Shown here piece by piece: positions 10,619 through 22,857 of a stretch of 64,000 nucleotides of DNA. Each line of letters opens with the position of its first letter. Within the stretch, counting starts at the first letter, position 1. The DNA is taken from NCBI GenBank assembly GCA_947247005.1, contig OX365953.1:25046784-25110783 (forward strand), in the 5' to 3' direction. A model generated the notes under the pieces. The model did no database searches, was not told the DNA's origin, and saw nothing but the letters and a program-made list of their open reading frames with translations. A program made the position numbers and the translations under genes. This DNA is from Spisula solida. Its lineage: Eukaryota > Mollusca > Bivalvia > Venerida > Mactridae.

Positions 10619-12685
10619 TTATTTTTTAGTTAGATCAGTATTATCTGTCAGATTTGACAGAACGTCAAAAACGTCAATGAAAACACGTGTTTTAGGATAG
10701 TTAACGAAAAAGTCAGCTCTCTCTAATGTAGACACCACATTGTTGGTTGCACCCGCAATATAAATGTCCACTTCGATTTTCTTGTATTCTTTTACTAGTT
10801 GGTTCAGCATAGCGATTCCCGCCATATCTATATACGTAACCAATGAACAGTCTAGTACAAGTGATTTTAATGCTTCGTTACCAACATTTATGCTGAATCC
10901 TTTCGCTTCCTGCTCATGTGCAGCTACTCCCCCATTCTCTACATCTTTGGACTCGTCCATTGCTTTCATTTCTTCCACGTCTAGTTTCTTTGACATATTC
11001 TTCAGTTGCTGTTTAGGGTCCACAATCTGTTTAAAAATCTGATTCTTAATCTTTTCAGCTGTTGCGAAGTATAGGTTGGATGCAATCTTAAAAATCATTA
11101 CACCTTTCGTAACCCTCAGTTTCGTGTTAATTTCATTCTTCACAAATATGTCCTCGGAGCTTGACAAGCCGATCACGTGACCTGCAGCTAATTGATCACG
11201 CACCACAGTGAGGAGTATTGAAATGAATACACCAGCCATGATTCCATAATTCAGATCAACCAACACACAAACGGAGTTTGTCACCACCCAAATAATAAAG
11301 TCGTATTTATTCACTTTCCAAATAGTTGGCAGATTTCGATACTGAAGAAGAAGTTCTTTTATAGAAACGATAATCATTGCAGCAAGAACACTCAGTGGCA
11401 GTGATTCGAAGAGTTGTCCAATTACAAGGATAGCAAGCACAAAGAAAACAGTGGTTGCTATGGCATTCAACGTCGTCCTGGCTCCAAGTGAACTAAGAAT
11501 CATTGACCTTGGTGGAGCGGTTGCAGAAGGAAATGAGAAGAAAAATCCGGAAACGATATTTGAAGCTCCATATGCAATCAATTCTTGGTTGTTGTCAATT
11601 TGTTGTCCGTGTTTATTCGCGAGCAATTTCGCTAGTGAAATACTCATAGCTAGTGATAATATTGCCATAACAAAGGCATCACTGGCAAAGCTCCCAACAT
11701 TTTCAAAGTGTGGCATAGCTGGCTTACTGAATCCACTAGGTATTGTACCTACAATATTTACACCAAAATTATTTTTGAAATTAGCAAAGTGCGAAATTAG
11801 TGTTCCACCGACGCAAACAAGTAAATCGATCGGAATGGGCATCTTCATCTTTGCATTGAATCGTTCGTTGATGCATATCTTCACTAACAGTAGTATAACC
11901 ATGCTGACTACTGCAATGATCATTTCAGCTGCTTTTGTTTGCTCAATTTTACTGAACAAATCAATGTACATACGAATTAGTTTCCCTGCGCCTGCAAATG
12001 CCTTGACCTTAATGCCAAATATCTTCGGGACTTGGCTGGATGCTATATGAACAGCAGCGCCTGTAGTGAATCCGCCAACAAAGGAAACTGACAAATACGT
12101 GGTAACGATTCCCATCTTGAGGAAACCCATACCCATGAGTATAACACCAACCAGGATGCAACACGCCATGGCAGCCCCAATTTTGACATTCATTATTTCA
12201 TCTTCGGTTGGTAATGTTGCATTTGTACCAGCAAATGATGCCAAGTAGGTTTCTGCTTCTCGGTCAACAACTGTCTGCGTCAGCAATGCCATCAAGGCAT
12301 TCGTACCAAATGATATGTAAGGTGATGTACCAAAGAGCATGTATACAATCAGGGGGAAGAATGTAGTGTATAGACCATGAATAGGTTGCAATGAAGCCAG
12401 TAAACCGAATCCCATTGCTTGTGGAAGGCTCATGAAACTGACCGTTAGACCAGACAAGATGTCTCCTTGTATATACTCTTTCAATTTGTATGTGCGTATG
12501 ACCTTCACTATTGGTACATATGACAATAGTATTCGTCCGATTCTCGGACCAGTGCAATGACATGCTTTCTTTAGTCGGTCTCCAAGAGTCTTTGTGGTGG
12601 CATCTTCCGCATAAATTTCATTGAATGCCTCTTGTGTATACACATTGCGACTTATTGTCAGTTGGTTTTCCGGTAATTTTTCCAT
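10619..12685 (-). CDS. SLC26-family anion transporter (SulP fold with STAS domain), copy B, single coding exon
   Basis: An uninterrupted 688-residue protein of normal SLC26 length. A cytosolic N-terminus (about 1-68) leads into the SulP membrane domain (about 69-500). Signature stretches are 'SFMSLPQAMGFGLL' (80s-90s), 'GLYTTFFPLIVYMLFGTS' (104-121), and 'NQELIAYGASNIVSGFFFSF' (366-385) followed by APPRS. An N-A-T sequon at 155 sits in the predicted extracellular loop between TM3 and TM4. The C-terminal STAS domain (about 520-675) has its core at 'SLVLDCSLVTYIDMAGIAML' with a long variable loop at about 560-600. The family exchanges chloride, bicarbonate, sulfate, oxalate or iodide, or acts as a channel; substrate cannot be read from sequence. 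The ATG is preceded by an acceptor-like TTTCGTTTCAG ending at 12719, so a 5' UTR intron is possible although the coding region has none. Copy A lies at the left edge. Confidence 0.93.
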   Translation of the reverse strand: MEKLPENQLTISRNVYTQEAFNEIYAEDATTKTLGDRLKKACHCTGPRIGRILLSYVPIVKVIRTYKLKEYIQGDILSGLTVSFMSLPQAMGFGLLASLQPIHGLYTTFFPLIVYMLFGTSPYISFGTNALMALLTQTVVDREAETYLASFAGTNATLPTEDEIMNVKIGAAMACCILVGVILMGMGFLKMGIVTTYLSVSFVGGFTTGAAVHIASSQVPKIFGIKVKAFAGAGKLIRMYIDLFSKIEQTKAAEMIIAVVSMVILLLVKICINERFNAKMKMPIPIDLLVCVGGTLISHFANFKNNFGVNIVGTIPSGFSKPAMPHFENVGSFASDAFVMAILSLAMSISLAKLLANKHGQQIDNNQELIAYGASNIVSGFFFSFPSATAPPRSMILSSLGARTTLNAIATTVFFVLAILVIGQLFESLPLSVLAAMIIVSIKELLLQYRNLPTIWKVNKYDFIIWVVTNSVCVLVDLNYGIMAGVFISILLTVVRDQLAAGHVIGLSSSEDIFVKNEINTKLRVTKGVMIFKIASNLYFATAEKIKNQIFKQIVDPKQQLKNMSKKLDVEEMKAMDESKDVENGGVAAHEQEAKGFSINVGNEALKSLVLDCSLVTYIDMAGIAMLNQLVKEYKKIEVDIYIAGATNNVVSTLERADFFVNYPKTRVFIDVFDVLSNLTDNTDLTKK

Positions 12686-12750
12686 TCTTCTCTCTTCGTC
12701 AGGTTGGACCAGTTTCTGCTGAAACGAAACGTATACATATTACTGTTAAG

Positions 12751-13008
12751 ATGAGCAAATATCCAACACTTACAGTTAGCTACCCTGAATTACCATATGA
12801 TAAATACGGAATATCACTGAGGTGTGTTGATCCATTGGGCCGTATTACCTCGAGTTGCTTATGTCATGAAGTATCTCGCGAAACCGCTAGGTCGAGCGAA
12901 ATGTGGTATGAGGAAAGCAACGAGTGGTTTCATTATATACCTACAATCGTGAAAGAAGGCTCTTTTACGCGTGAAAATAAGTTTAATGGATATACATTGA
13001 TTGCATGA
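12751..13008 (+). other. ORF-like block upstream of SLC26 copy B (85 codons)
   Basis: ATG at 12751 to TGA at 13006-13008 is the intact version of the frame interrupted at 487-489. It is divergent from, and on the opposite strand to, the transporter. I recognise no domain. The replacement-rich divergence between copies argues against a conserved protein; a lineage-specific or relic ORF is possible. Confidence 0.25.
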
Positions 13009-13271
13009 ACGTCGACATAGTTTCGGCCAAAACGCGACGTCCATTCATAAAAAGGTAAATACTCACTTTATTACGATATTGGCGTTGACATATGTTCGGC
13101 ATATATCAGACATGCATAATACGAATTCGGAAAACCAGACATGTATGATAAGGAAAATAAAATCTGTCGCGTTGCATTCCACTGTGCGATTTAGACAATA
13201 CCTTGCTATGTATATAATAAAATTAGTTAATGTTGCTGATAGTTAGATTTAGTATTGGTGTCCTATATACG

Positions 13272-13433
13272 GAATATCACTGCAGTGTGTTGATCCGTTA
13301 GGCCGTATTACCTCGAGTTGATTGTGTGTTATGGCGTATCTCGCGCGAACTAACGGTCTCGTGAGATACGGTATGGTGCAAGCAAAGAGAGGTAATGCGG
13401 CTTAACGGATCATCACAACTGCAGTAATATTCC
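13272..13433. repeat. 162-bp foldback (hairpin) element
   Basis: The left arm 13272-13315 (GGAATATCACTGCAGTGTGT...) pairs with 13390-13433 (...ACAACTGCAGTAATATTCC) over about 44 bases. A nested stem is formed by CGTATCTCGCG and GTGAGATACG. The left arm and loop are shared with the ORF-like blocks at 365-470 and 12805-12905, which have lost the matching right arm. It is probably a MITE-like foldback. Confidence 0.65.
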
Positions 13434-14430
13434 TTTTATTTTATATCGACAAAAGTGAAAAATGCGTTTAATGTGTATATATTAACGTCATGAATGTCGG
13501 CATATTTTCGGCATATAACGCGACGCCCATTCATATAAAGGTAAATGTTTACGTCATGACGTCACATGCGTTGTCATATGTTCGGCATATAACACGTCAG
13601 ACATGGATTTGGAAAATCAGACATGTATGATACGGAAAATGCAATCTGTCGCGTTGTATTTCACTGTGCGATTTGGCCTGTATTCGTGACAATACATTGC
13701 TAGGTATAAAAGCAATCTCTTTATTCGTCGATATATGCATGGCAACATATAAACTCAAAGTCAATATGATAGATTTGTAAGCCGAACCGGTGAGTTTTAT
13801 TTTTTTTTGAAAACTCCACTAGTGATTCAAACTTTGTTTGCGGGGTATAATAAATATCAAAGTATTAGACATACACATATTATGTAGGAGGGATTTATGA
13901 GAACATGCATGTTTAGTCTTTGTCAAAAGACTGCTCCGGTCAAATTTAGGTATTCGTGAACCTTATCCGTTTAATAAAATTTCTATTAATTGATCCAATG
14001 TCCATCACGACATCGTTGTTTAAAAACCGGTTTGTGATCAACTGACCAAAAGATCCGTAACTAGAATCATTGTAATGAGATTGCAACTGAAAATACATCT
14101 ATACAGCATTATAGCGCGACAGAAATTGCTAAATCACTATATTTATCAAAACAATATGATTTTCTTAATTTATAGGTGATGCAAATACCTTTCTTTAACA
14201 CGTACAAATAATTATTTTATCATTTGAAAAATACACACCGAATGATGCAAGTGTCGGGATATATGTGTACATTACTACGAATATGTTACATATTTATTGT
14301 AATTCTTACAACTTATTAAGCCCTCTGGACACCCAATACCTGGTGGAATGCATCGACACGTGGTAATGAGAGAGAGGAACATTTCCCATTAATGCTGAAC
14401 GTCTAGCAAGGGAATTACCAAAGCCGTTTT

Positions 14431-15337
14431 TGTGCCCCCCTCACCTATTTATAAGTGGGGGCATATAGCATTGGTGCTGTCCTTCCGTCCGTCCATCCGT
14501 CCGTACGTACGTACGTACGTACGTAACGTAAATCTTGTGTGTTGAACTCCTCAAAAACTGTTGGGTGGAATTTCTTCAAACTTTTACAGATGAACAACCC
14601 AAATGTATAGATGTGCGGAAAGGATGGAATTTTTGCTGCGTAAATTTTGACAAGAGTTATGGCCCTTTGTTACTTTCACTTTATACCCTATAGGGAAAAA
14701 TCTTGTATGTTGAACTCCTCATAAACTACTGGATGGAATTTCTTCAAACTTTTACAGATGAACAACCCAAATGTATAGATGTGCGTAAAGGATGGAATTT
14801 TTGCTGCGTAAATTTTGACCAGAGTTATGGCCCTTTGTTACTTTCACTTTATACGTTATAGTGAAAAATCTTGTGTGTTGAACTCCTCATAAACTACTGG
14901 ATGGAATTTTTTCAAACTTTCACAGATGAACAACCTCAATGTATAGATGTGCGTCAAGGATGGAATTTTTGCTGCGTCAATATTTACCAGAATGATGGCC
15001 TTTTCTTATTTTTACTATATACCCAATTGTAAAATAATCTTGTGTGGTGAACTCTTCACAGTATGTAGGGTGGAATTTCTTCAAACTTTCACAGATTAAC
15101 AATCTCAATGTATAGATGACCGTGAAGGATGGATTTTCTGTTGTGCCAATCTTTTCCAGAATTTTTTTCTTTTACTATATGATGGACCTTTGATAATTTT
15201 TATAGAATTGTAGTCCACAAGGCAAAAGAAATTGAATAATGATGTTACCTCAAACCGCTAATCCCTATACTCCTTCCCCATTTGAAAGGATATGTGCTAT
15301 AATGGGGGCACCCGTGTCAATGGACACATTTCTAGTT
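14431..15337. mobile_element. Pearl-like insertion: microsatellite plus four ~170-bp core repeats
   Basis: Present only in the right segmental copy; the empty site is 1431-1440 on the left ('gccatttttaattcgtctttgg'). It starts with a C-rich stretch and 'ataagtgggggca', then (CCGT)n/(ACGT)n at about 14484-14525. Next come four units of about 170 bases (starting near 14530, 14700, 14870 and 15042), each with 'cttgtgtgttgaactcctca', 'ggtggaatttcttcaaactt', 'gatgaacaac' and 'atggccctttgttac'. It closes with 'ataatgggggcacccgtgtc'. Bivalve pearl/HINE (Helentron-derived) elements have this microsatellite plus ~160-bp core layout; that assignment is by architecture only. No protein is encoded. Confidence 0.75.
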
Positions 15338-15400
15338 ATTTCGTCTTTGGTATGATGCAATTAAAACTGACATAGAAGAAAAGATCAATACAATATATGG

Positions 15401-16291
15401 TTAACAGATTTAAAAACGCGACACTTGGATATGTTGGTATATTTTAGGAAACAAATTCCCATACGATGTGTATTCGTCAAGGCTAAATCCATTGCGCCAT
15501 TTTGATACCGAACTTAATAAAAATCCTACGAGTATTAACCAAAGTATCGCATGAATAAGACATTGGTCCAGAAAACGAACGTAACATGTTTATCGGCGCA
15601 TAGATTAGCATTAAATATGAGCAGCATGTATAGCAGATCTAATGTTTGCGTAACATATATATCTCAATTCTAAACTAAATTGAATATAATAAATGGTATA
15701 TTCAACTTCATTAAAATGTATCTATGTAACACGGAAACATTGGTGCAGGTAACATACCTTGTAAAAATAGAAAGATCATATATGGCAATTGGTTATTAAG
15801 GATGACGAAACATACGGTATGATTTCACTGACTTCGTTCCATGAAAACTGTATGAAATTGATTTCATTAGAATTATCACTAATTGATACATCTATAACAA
15901 AAACATGTCAAAACAAAAATTAGCATTTAATGCAGTCCACCACAGTGTCAATGTCGCAATGCCCGCATCGAGCGCTCCTTACAGCAATCAATTGTATTGT
16001 AAGTTTTACCTATTCAAGCAACGTACGTTAAAAGCTATTGGCAAATACATACATGCACTCTTTTAAGACTTGCTTAGTGTATTGCCAATTTGTCAGAATG
16101 CGTATATTGTTTTCAGGATCGACATATCGATTGCACTATATATTTGTTTATATTCATCTGATTTTTATCATCTTTGTACCAAAATGACGCCAACACATTA
16201 CCTTTAATCTTAACTATTCCAATACTAACATAAACTTGAAATGTCTGCTATATAAAAGATACCCTCAGTGTCGCGTTTTTAAATCCGTTTA
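15401..16291. mobile_element. TIR element 'TTAACGG', copy 2 (891 bp)
   Basis: This is the duplicate of copy 1 within the segmental duplication. The left tip is TTAACAGATTTAAAAACGCG and the right tip CGCGTTTTTAAATCCGTTTA. No ORF of note. Confidence 0.75.
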
Positions 16292-17036
16292 GAATATATT
16301 TGCGTATCAGGAAATTACCGCTGTTTTGACAAAAATATGATTTTTGGTAAGTTTGCGCATTATTTAAACGTAAACGTAATTAGAATAAAGCATATTGCAA
16401 ATGAAAATTTTGTGTAAAGTTTATAATGTAGGTGTTAAGAAAAGTTCTGCTGATTTTCTAGAGACCCGGTTACAGTTTTTACGTGACATCGCAAACGTCA
16501 TTCATTAATTGACGTAGCTGTATTTCATCAATACAGTTTATGGTCAATTCTTGACATAAACATTTAAAATGGTATCACGTTTTACAATTATGTTGATTAT
16601 TTTTAATCTAGATCAAAATTGTTAATGTTCGTATTAACTTTTAGTGAAAGGCTAGTTACCGCTAAAACAATCAACTGTCAATTTCTCACTATATGAACTT
16701 TGCGGCAATTGGTGAACACTACAACGAAGTAAGGTATTTCAACATTATGTATGAGATTTTTAATCTAAAATATTGTACTATATAAATTTTGTTGTTATAT
16801 GTGTAAATAACTTGAATGATTGAATCAATAGAGAGGTCATTATTTCTTTTGTTTGAAATATTTTAAAAACTTTTTTGCATAATTTCAAAATAGCAGAAGG
16901 CTCACATTGGGGCTGGTGTATCTAAATTAAAAAATAAGACGAACTGAACGTTAGTTAAATTATGATAAATAATAAAATTCATTTACCTGTAATTCCATGC
17001 GATAATTCAGCAAGTCGGGCTCAAGATGAATAGACG

Positions 17037-17512
17037 ATATAACGTTATGGTGTCCGGAATGCACTTCTTCTTTTATTTTAAATGGATCAAATGAAATGAC
17101 AGCCAGCACATCAGCTTGCTGGATTTAAAGTGAAAATTATGTCTGAGGCTTGTGTCTTAAAGTATATCATTTGTTATCAGTGTACCGTATCGGTGGTTCT
17201 GTTCTTGTGTATACCCGAGGTAGTATATGTTATATAACCTACAGTTGGAATGTACTTTTTGCCACATCCTACTTGTTGTTTAATTATGCTTCACCAAAAT
17301 GCATTAATTCATCTCATTTACATACCATTTTACAACAACAATATGCAATAATCCAAGCTAGACACATTTTGACATCTTTTTTACAAATGATTTCAAATAG
17401 AAACGCAATGTTTCTTTTTAACTGTATGAGCTTAATCCTGTCCAACAGGCACTTTTCTCACTTTAATCCTGCTATATCTCCTTCTAACGTTCTTTCTTCA
17501 GGCCTCTTTCCT
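17037..17512. other. Unassigned spacer
   Basis: An open frame of 147 codons spans 17150-17593 on the plus strand, but it has no recognisable domain and runs into the repeat beginning at 17513. I see no gene here. Confidence 0.35.
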
Positions 17513-20171
17513 CAGGGACCGTATTCAATATACATCTTAGATCTGTTCTTAGTTTTGCTCTTATCCTTACATCTTAATCTTACGGATGGATAAGATTGAT
17601 TTTAAAAATAAGTTGTATTTAATATCAATCTAAGAGTCAATCTTCCGTAAGAATACCCTAACTTGTAAGACTGAGAGCGTGCTGGAATGTTTATATAAAT
17701 ATACAGATGGATAATGATAGTTCGGCAATGTTTTGATATTTAAGTACACCATATTGTAACATTGTCAACGGGAAAGTCATCGCCAGTTTAACGTGCTTCA
17801 TCAGTACTTGTAAATACAAAACGCGAATCTGATAGAAATCACTACATGACTCATTACTGAAAACTGTAAGAAAGTACATAAGGTAATTTGGTGTTGAATG
17901 CGCAATGGTGTTGAACACCAAAGTAAGTTGGGCAATGGAATACAATGTGGTGTAGGATAAAAACAATCGCTCATTGGTGGTGAGTGTCAATGTAATTTGA
18001 CAATTAGATAGCGGAGATGACATTGATTTGGAAATATTATTTCTGTCTTATATGCTTTTTATTCTATGTATACAATGAAGTTCGTGGTTTCAGCAACGAC
18101 AGTAACGTCATCACACACTATCGTTAAGCTCGAAACCAATGGAACGGACGGGTAATCTTTATAAATAAGGGGATCGGCCTCATGGAAATCAGGCATATTT
18201 AGCTTTTTTTAGAAACCACCCGGTGAATTCAAACATTTCTCGGTTATAAATGGATCGCAATTGATTATTTCATCTCCTGTGCAGTCCTCAATTACTAAAA
18301 TATCAATACATGCACACCAATTGCAAACCCCTCATACCTAACTTTTGCTAATCAACACATAAGCGTATGTCACATTAGCCTAGCAACATCGGTGCATTAT
18401 TTACACTTGTCTATGATCATCTTTCCGAGATATAGCTAGCGTTTCGTGCTAAAATCGTAATTCCTTAATGATAATGAACAGTCGCAATTGCAATATTTAC
18501 CTATGGTATGGATGTCTGCGATTGTATATGTAGCATGGTTGTAATTTTCCATTTAAATTACAGTTGTAATAAATCGTCTGATAAAAATCATGCTGCTGTT
18601 ACATTTACAAAATACCACGTACGTAAATCTACAACGCAACTTAGTGTTTGTAACCGAAATGCTTGTTTGTATGTAGATGTTCAAGCCGATTGACGTTGGT
18701 GTTGGAATCACCAATAATTATAGGTAATAGTTAGTTGATCAAATATTTCTTTCCTACTCTGACAACAATACCAAAAATCCACCTTGACCGGACATGCTCT
18801 AAATGAGCTGAGGATATTGCAAAATAAACTGTTGTTATCACGTTATTTATAAAAAGTAATGTACATGTACATAAGATATATATATATATATATATATACA
18901 GTATGGAAGTTAACAAATTAAGTATCTATCTAGCACAAAGACACGATTCAAGCTGCATAGAATCTTATTAATATTGATGGCAATGCTGGCATTGAGGAGA
19001 AACTCTATCATGGTCGTGTTGGTACCAAAGTGTTGATACACATAAACTTTATTTTAATTTTATATAGGAGTATATTTTAGCTGAATAAGTTTGTTAAATC
19101 AACTGGCGACAGCGCGCTGCCATGGGATGAATTTAAGGCCGTTATGCCTTGTCTACGCGTCTGTGTGTTCTGCATCCGCGTGTCCACGTCCCCCAAAAAA
19201 TGAACTGGTTGAAAGTTGTCGGGCCTATTCCATGTCGCCGAGTTCTGCGTCCGTATGCGTCGCAGTCCGTATAATGTGTCCGCAATAAATCGTTCACTGA
19301 GCGATTTGAACGCATGCAAACATATTACACGGATAGCACACCAAGATGGAGGGCAAATTTGGTCTTAATTTTGAGTTGCCTAAATATATTATTTAATTGA
19401 AAGGTATTCATATAATAAGACTATTTCGGGGCAGTAATGTTAATGTTATATGCCCTCCAGATGAACCCCGTCTTGAACAACAACCTTAAAACTCAAACGG
19501 AACAAGAGCAATGTGACGAGAAAACTACAACCGGGCACCACGCACGACAAGGACAATCTACAACATATATATATACCTTTTTAGTAGGACAGCGTTTTCA
19601 AAAAGGTCAGTTTGCGGATATATGGAATAGGGTATCCATGTCCGGATGCGGAACACGGATTTAGCAGACCACGGACGGGAGCACATGGAATACCTGTCTA
19701 CCTGTGCAGGGGGTCATATACAACCTAGCACAGCACCCTACCGCCGACTGAACTCAACATGCATGTACCAAACTTTTATGAAACGAGATGTAATTTACAA
19801 CATAACTGTACAGTAATAAGAAGTTTTATAAGTAAGGTCTTTAAAAATAGTTATGTTTTTGCTGCACCAAAAGTATAATACTTGTAAATTTCATATGCAT
19901 CGAAATAGAATAAAACAATCTCCGAAATGTTGCGTACGGTTATGAAATTCGCTTTCATTTTATTGTTAAGATCAATGTAAGGAAGCTAGCGAGCTTCCTT
20001 ATGTTTAAGAAAGATCTTACTCGTATTCTTAAAATAAGAACGATATTAAATACCACTAACCTTATATCTTAGATCTAAGGACAATCTTACGGTAAATTCT
20101 TAATTTTATCGGAAAAATAGTCGATTTAAGATTGATCTTACAGTTAAGATACATATTGAATACGGCCCCTG
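17513..20171. mobile_element. Possible 2.66-kb DNA transposon with CAGGG ends
   Basis: The left end reads CAGGGACCGTATTCAATATA and the inverted right end CAGGGGCCGTATTCAATATG. Both continue into related 'atcttaNNNtaagat'-rich subterminal sequence (17530-17660 and 19975-20160). CAGGG tips are typical of hAT elements, but no clean 8-bp target duplication is seen and no transposase ORF lies between, so the ends could belong to two separate short elements. The interior also holds a (TA)n tract and a GC-richer stretch at 19080-19320 with no identifiable gene. Confidence 0.35.
18876..18899. repeat. (TA)n microsatellite
   Basis: About eleven TA dinucleotides. Confidence 0.9.
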
Positions 20172-20254
20172 GTCTTCTCAGTTCTTACAATTAAGGGGAC
20201 TAACTTCAAATACAAATTCTTCAGTTTCAAATACAGAAACTTCAATATTGCTAT

Positions 20255-21014
20255 GTGCAGTACTGTTCTTGTAAATTATACACTATACTGCAGTTAAAGA
20301 GTATCAAGTTATGTACGTTTAACGTCAAGAGTATAGCATCGAAAACAAAAAGAATCGAATTGTTCGAATGGTTGAAACTTATTAAATTTGCAATAGGTTT
20401 TTTACAAGATATACACTGTACACCAAATGAATGGACAAGAGAATGGAAAAGAGAATGGAAAGGCGATATATTCAAATAGCGCAGGAATATGTTTATTTAC
20501 AAAGAGGACGAGGAACTATTAAAAATTTAGAAAACATACTTTTAGATAATAGTGATGAAACATTTGTAATAGGTGGTGACTTCAAGGCAATAATTCATGT
20601 AAATATTGACAAACTAAAAACGGTGACAAAGCCACACACCGGAAATGTTTAAAAAGAACACGAGAGATCGTGGGAAATAATGATATATACCATATGTGGA
20701 GACTATAAAGCATCCCAATTCGAAACAATTTACATGGTAATCTAATCATGAACCACCAATATAATTGTAAACTAGATTATTTCTTAGTATCGTTCAACAT
20801 CTTAAATCATGTGAAAGACTGTTATATTAAAATGGGATTTAAACCCGACCACTCCGTTGTTACATTTGATCTTGAACTTGCGACAACAGAACGTGGACGA
20901 GGATTCTTCAAAGTAATTAAATCAATAGTGTTAAATACAGATTTCGAAACAAAAGTAAAACATGCAATTAATGAAACAGGTAATATCAATAAGGATTCAA
21001 ACCCAAACACTTGA
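20255..21014 (+). pseudogene. Decayed LINE ORF2, endonuclease (APE-type) domain
   Basis: Three frames must be joined to follow the domain. 20255-20479 encodes the start ('LCTFNVKSIASKTKRIELF' and then 'GFLQDIHCT'). 20431-20652 carries 'FVIGGDFKAI', and 20748-21014 carries 'LDYFLVSFNILNHV' and 'GFKPDHSVVTFDLEL'. These are the endonuclease signatures of L1-type LINEs. The catalytic set is damaged: LQD replaces LQE, and GGDFK replaces GGDFN. With the frameshifts and the absence of a reverse transcriptase it cannot be active. Confidence 0.75.
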
Positions 21015-22438
21015 TAGGAAATAGTTAAAGGCATCGTCCGAAACGAAGCCTTTAAATATTCAAGTAAACTACAAAAAATTAACAAAGAAAATGAATTAAA
21101 AATATCAAAATATTTTGTGCCACACTCAGCACTCAGACGGATTAATTACGATTATAGCTTACAAGTACACTAAATTACACTTAGTCTAGTAAGGTAAGCC
21201 AAATATAATATTTATTACAACCTAAACATTATAACAACATGTTGTTCTAAAATATGTCGCTATGAACATAAAAAGAGTGAATTTCAATATTTGAATGTTG
21301 AATGCTGAGTGTAAGTATTGGTTGTAATTTCGGGCCGAGATTAAACTGAGGCTCTGAGCATTACTCGTTCAAGTGAAGATAAGCCCCAGTTTATGGTGGT
21401 TTATGAAAACTGAAACTTGGGAATTCAGCGGTCAAGTTCATTTTCTCGTTTGATTGTGCGCTGTGCATAGTCTCGTGTACTTATGATCTGTGCTGTTTTT
21501 TGTGTTTTCTGTTCTCAGCTGTTTCGGTTGGGTGCTGTCTTCCCTGTCCGAGATTTTTTTTCTTTACTAATATATTGGAAGATAATATTGCATAAACATA
21601 TACGTGACAAAGATGCATGAACTATTATTGCAATACTTATATACAAACAAAAGAATTGTTGAGGTATATAGGAGCGACCTTTGTCCACAGCCATGGTTTC
21701 ATCAAATGTGTGACTAATTGAAATACGTACTGGTGCAAACGATTAAAATTATGACGCACATGTCCATTCCGAATTTTTAAACAATTTCGCCTAAATCTAC
21801 TTGCACGTAGTTAGGCGCCTGTCCAACTTAAAATATGCCAAAATCATGGTTGGTTTTTTTGGGGCATAACTATACTTATATTATATATTAGAAAATTAGA
21901 ATTATTATGTATTAGAAATATTTGCTAAATATATGGGCTGTGCTTATGCTCTGAGATTGTTTTGTCGTGATGTGTCATGCTTGTTCTGTGTTTGCTCGGG
22001 CGTTTCGGAGTGTTGTTTTCCCTGTCCGGTTTATTATTTGATTGAGCCGTTTACATTAACATGAAAAAGAACATGATGCAATCGAACCATTGGTGCCAGA
22101 TAGATAATAGAAATATGCATTTCCGATATAATGTAGATAAGCTTATAGGTTCATACATCTTTCCCCTTTACGAAAGATGAGATAACATGGTTTCCTTTCC
22201 TAAAAAAACATAATTTCGACAACAAACTGTACTCTAGATTCGATACCAATTATACATCATAAACGACTATATCGGAGACAACCTATGTGTCCTATCGGGT
22301 GGATTGTCCGATAAATTCCATAGTGTTTGCTTTAAGTATGAATCTGCTGTGAACAAATGAACGAGGTGAGGCAAAATAAATGTTTGTAAAAGTGTCGTTA
22401 CGTCAGTCGGTAGTAATGGTGTGCATGTAAAATAGTCA
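21015..22438. other. Intergenic, with two copies of a T-rich dispersed repeat
   Basis: At 21490-21560 and 21950-22035 a motif recurs of the form 'tgtttNctNtgctc..ctgtttcg..tgNtgtcttccctgtccg'. The same family is seen at 30395-30450, inverted at 32140-32360, and tandemly amplified at 50630-51530. No gene is seen. Confidence 0.45.
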
Positions 22439-22648
22439 TTGGTCAGTGTATTCTATCACAATAATAACCGCGATAGAAAATATATATCGGAATGGATGTA
22501 TGAAATGTTTCATCAATTTTGCAAAATCCATTCATTAGATGATACAAAATTCCACGAATTTATCGAACAAGCCACGTATAGCTGTATGTTGTTTTGTAGG
22601 CATATTACGTATAGGGACCTAGTAGAGATTATATTGTTTTGTAAGTAG
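22439..22648 (+). other. Exon-like open frame of unknown identity
   Basis: The 69-codon frame has coding-like composition, with the segment 'HSLDDTKFHEFIEQATYSCM' and 'YRDLVEIILF' before a stop, but no partner exons or known domain could be attached. It may be a stray or relic exon, or chance. Confidence 0.2.
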
Positions 22649-22857
22649 AGCATTATGACCATCTGGTGTGTGTTGAATGTTCGTTCACGTTCACATATTC
22701 TAACAATTACGTTGCATAATTTGTGAAGTATCATTTTGATTTAAGTAGAATATTTATTGTATTGTTCTGTCGTATATTCTAGTCAAGCGCACAAATGGTA
22801 CATTAGGGTAATGTGTTGAACAATCAAAAGGTTGAGTAACGTAGATATTAATATAAT

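Larger units (their letters stand above)
12440..17036. repeat. Segmental duplication, right copy
   Basis: It is collinear with 1-3046. Relative to the left copy it contains a second diverged repetition of its own upstream block (12800-13250 versus 13262-13800), the 0.9-kb insertion at 14431-15337, and ~90 extra bases near 16795-16890. At about 13003-13101 it keeps about 100 bases that are missing from the left copy. The short GCAT/ACAT similarity at the break suggests a microhomology deletion on the left. Confidence 0.85.

Noticed and set aside
17150..17593. 147-codon plus-strand ORF
   Set aside because: No recognisable domain, and it ends inside a transposon terminal repeat.
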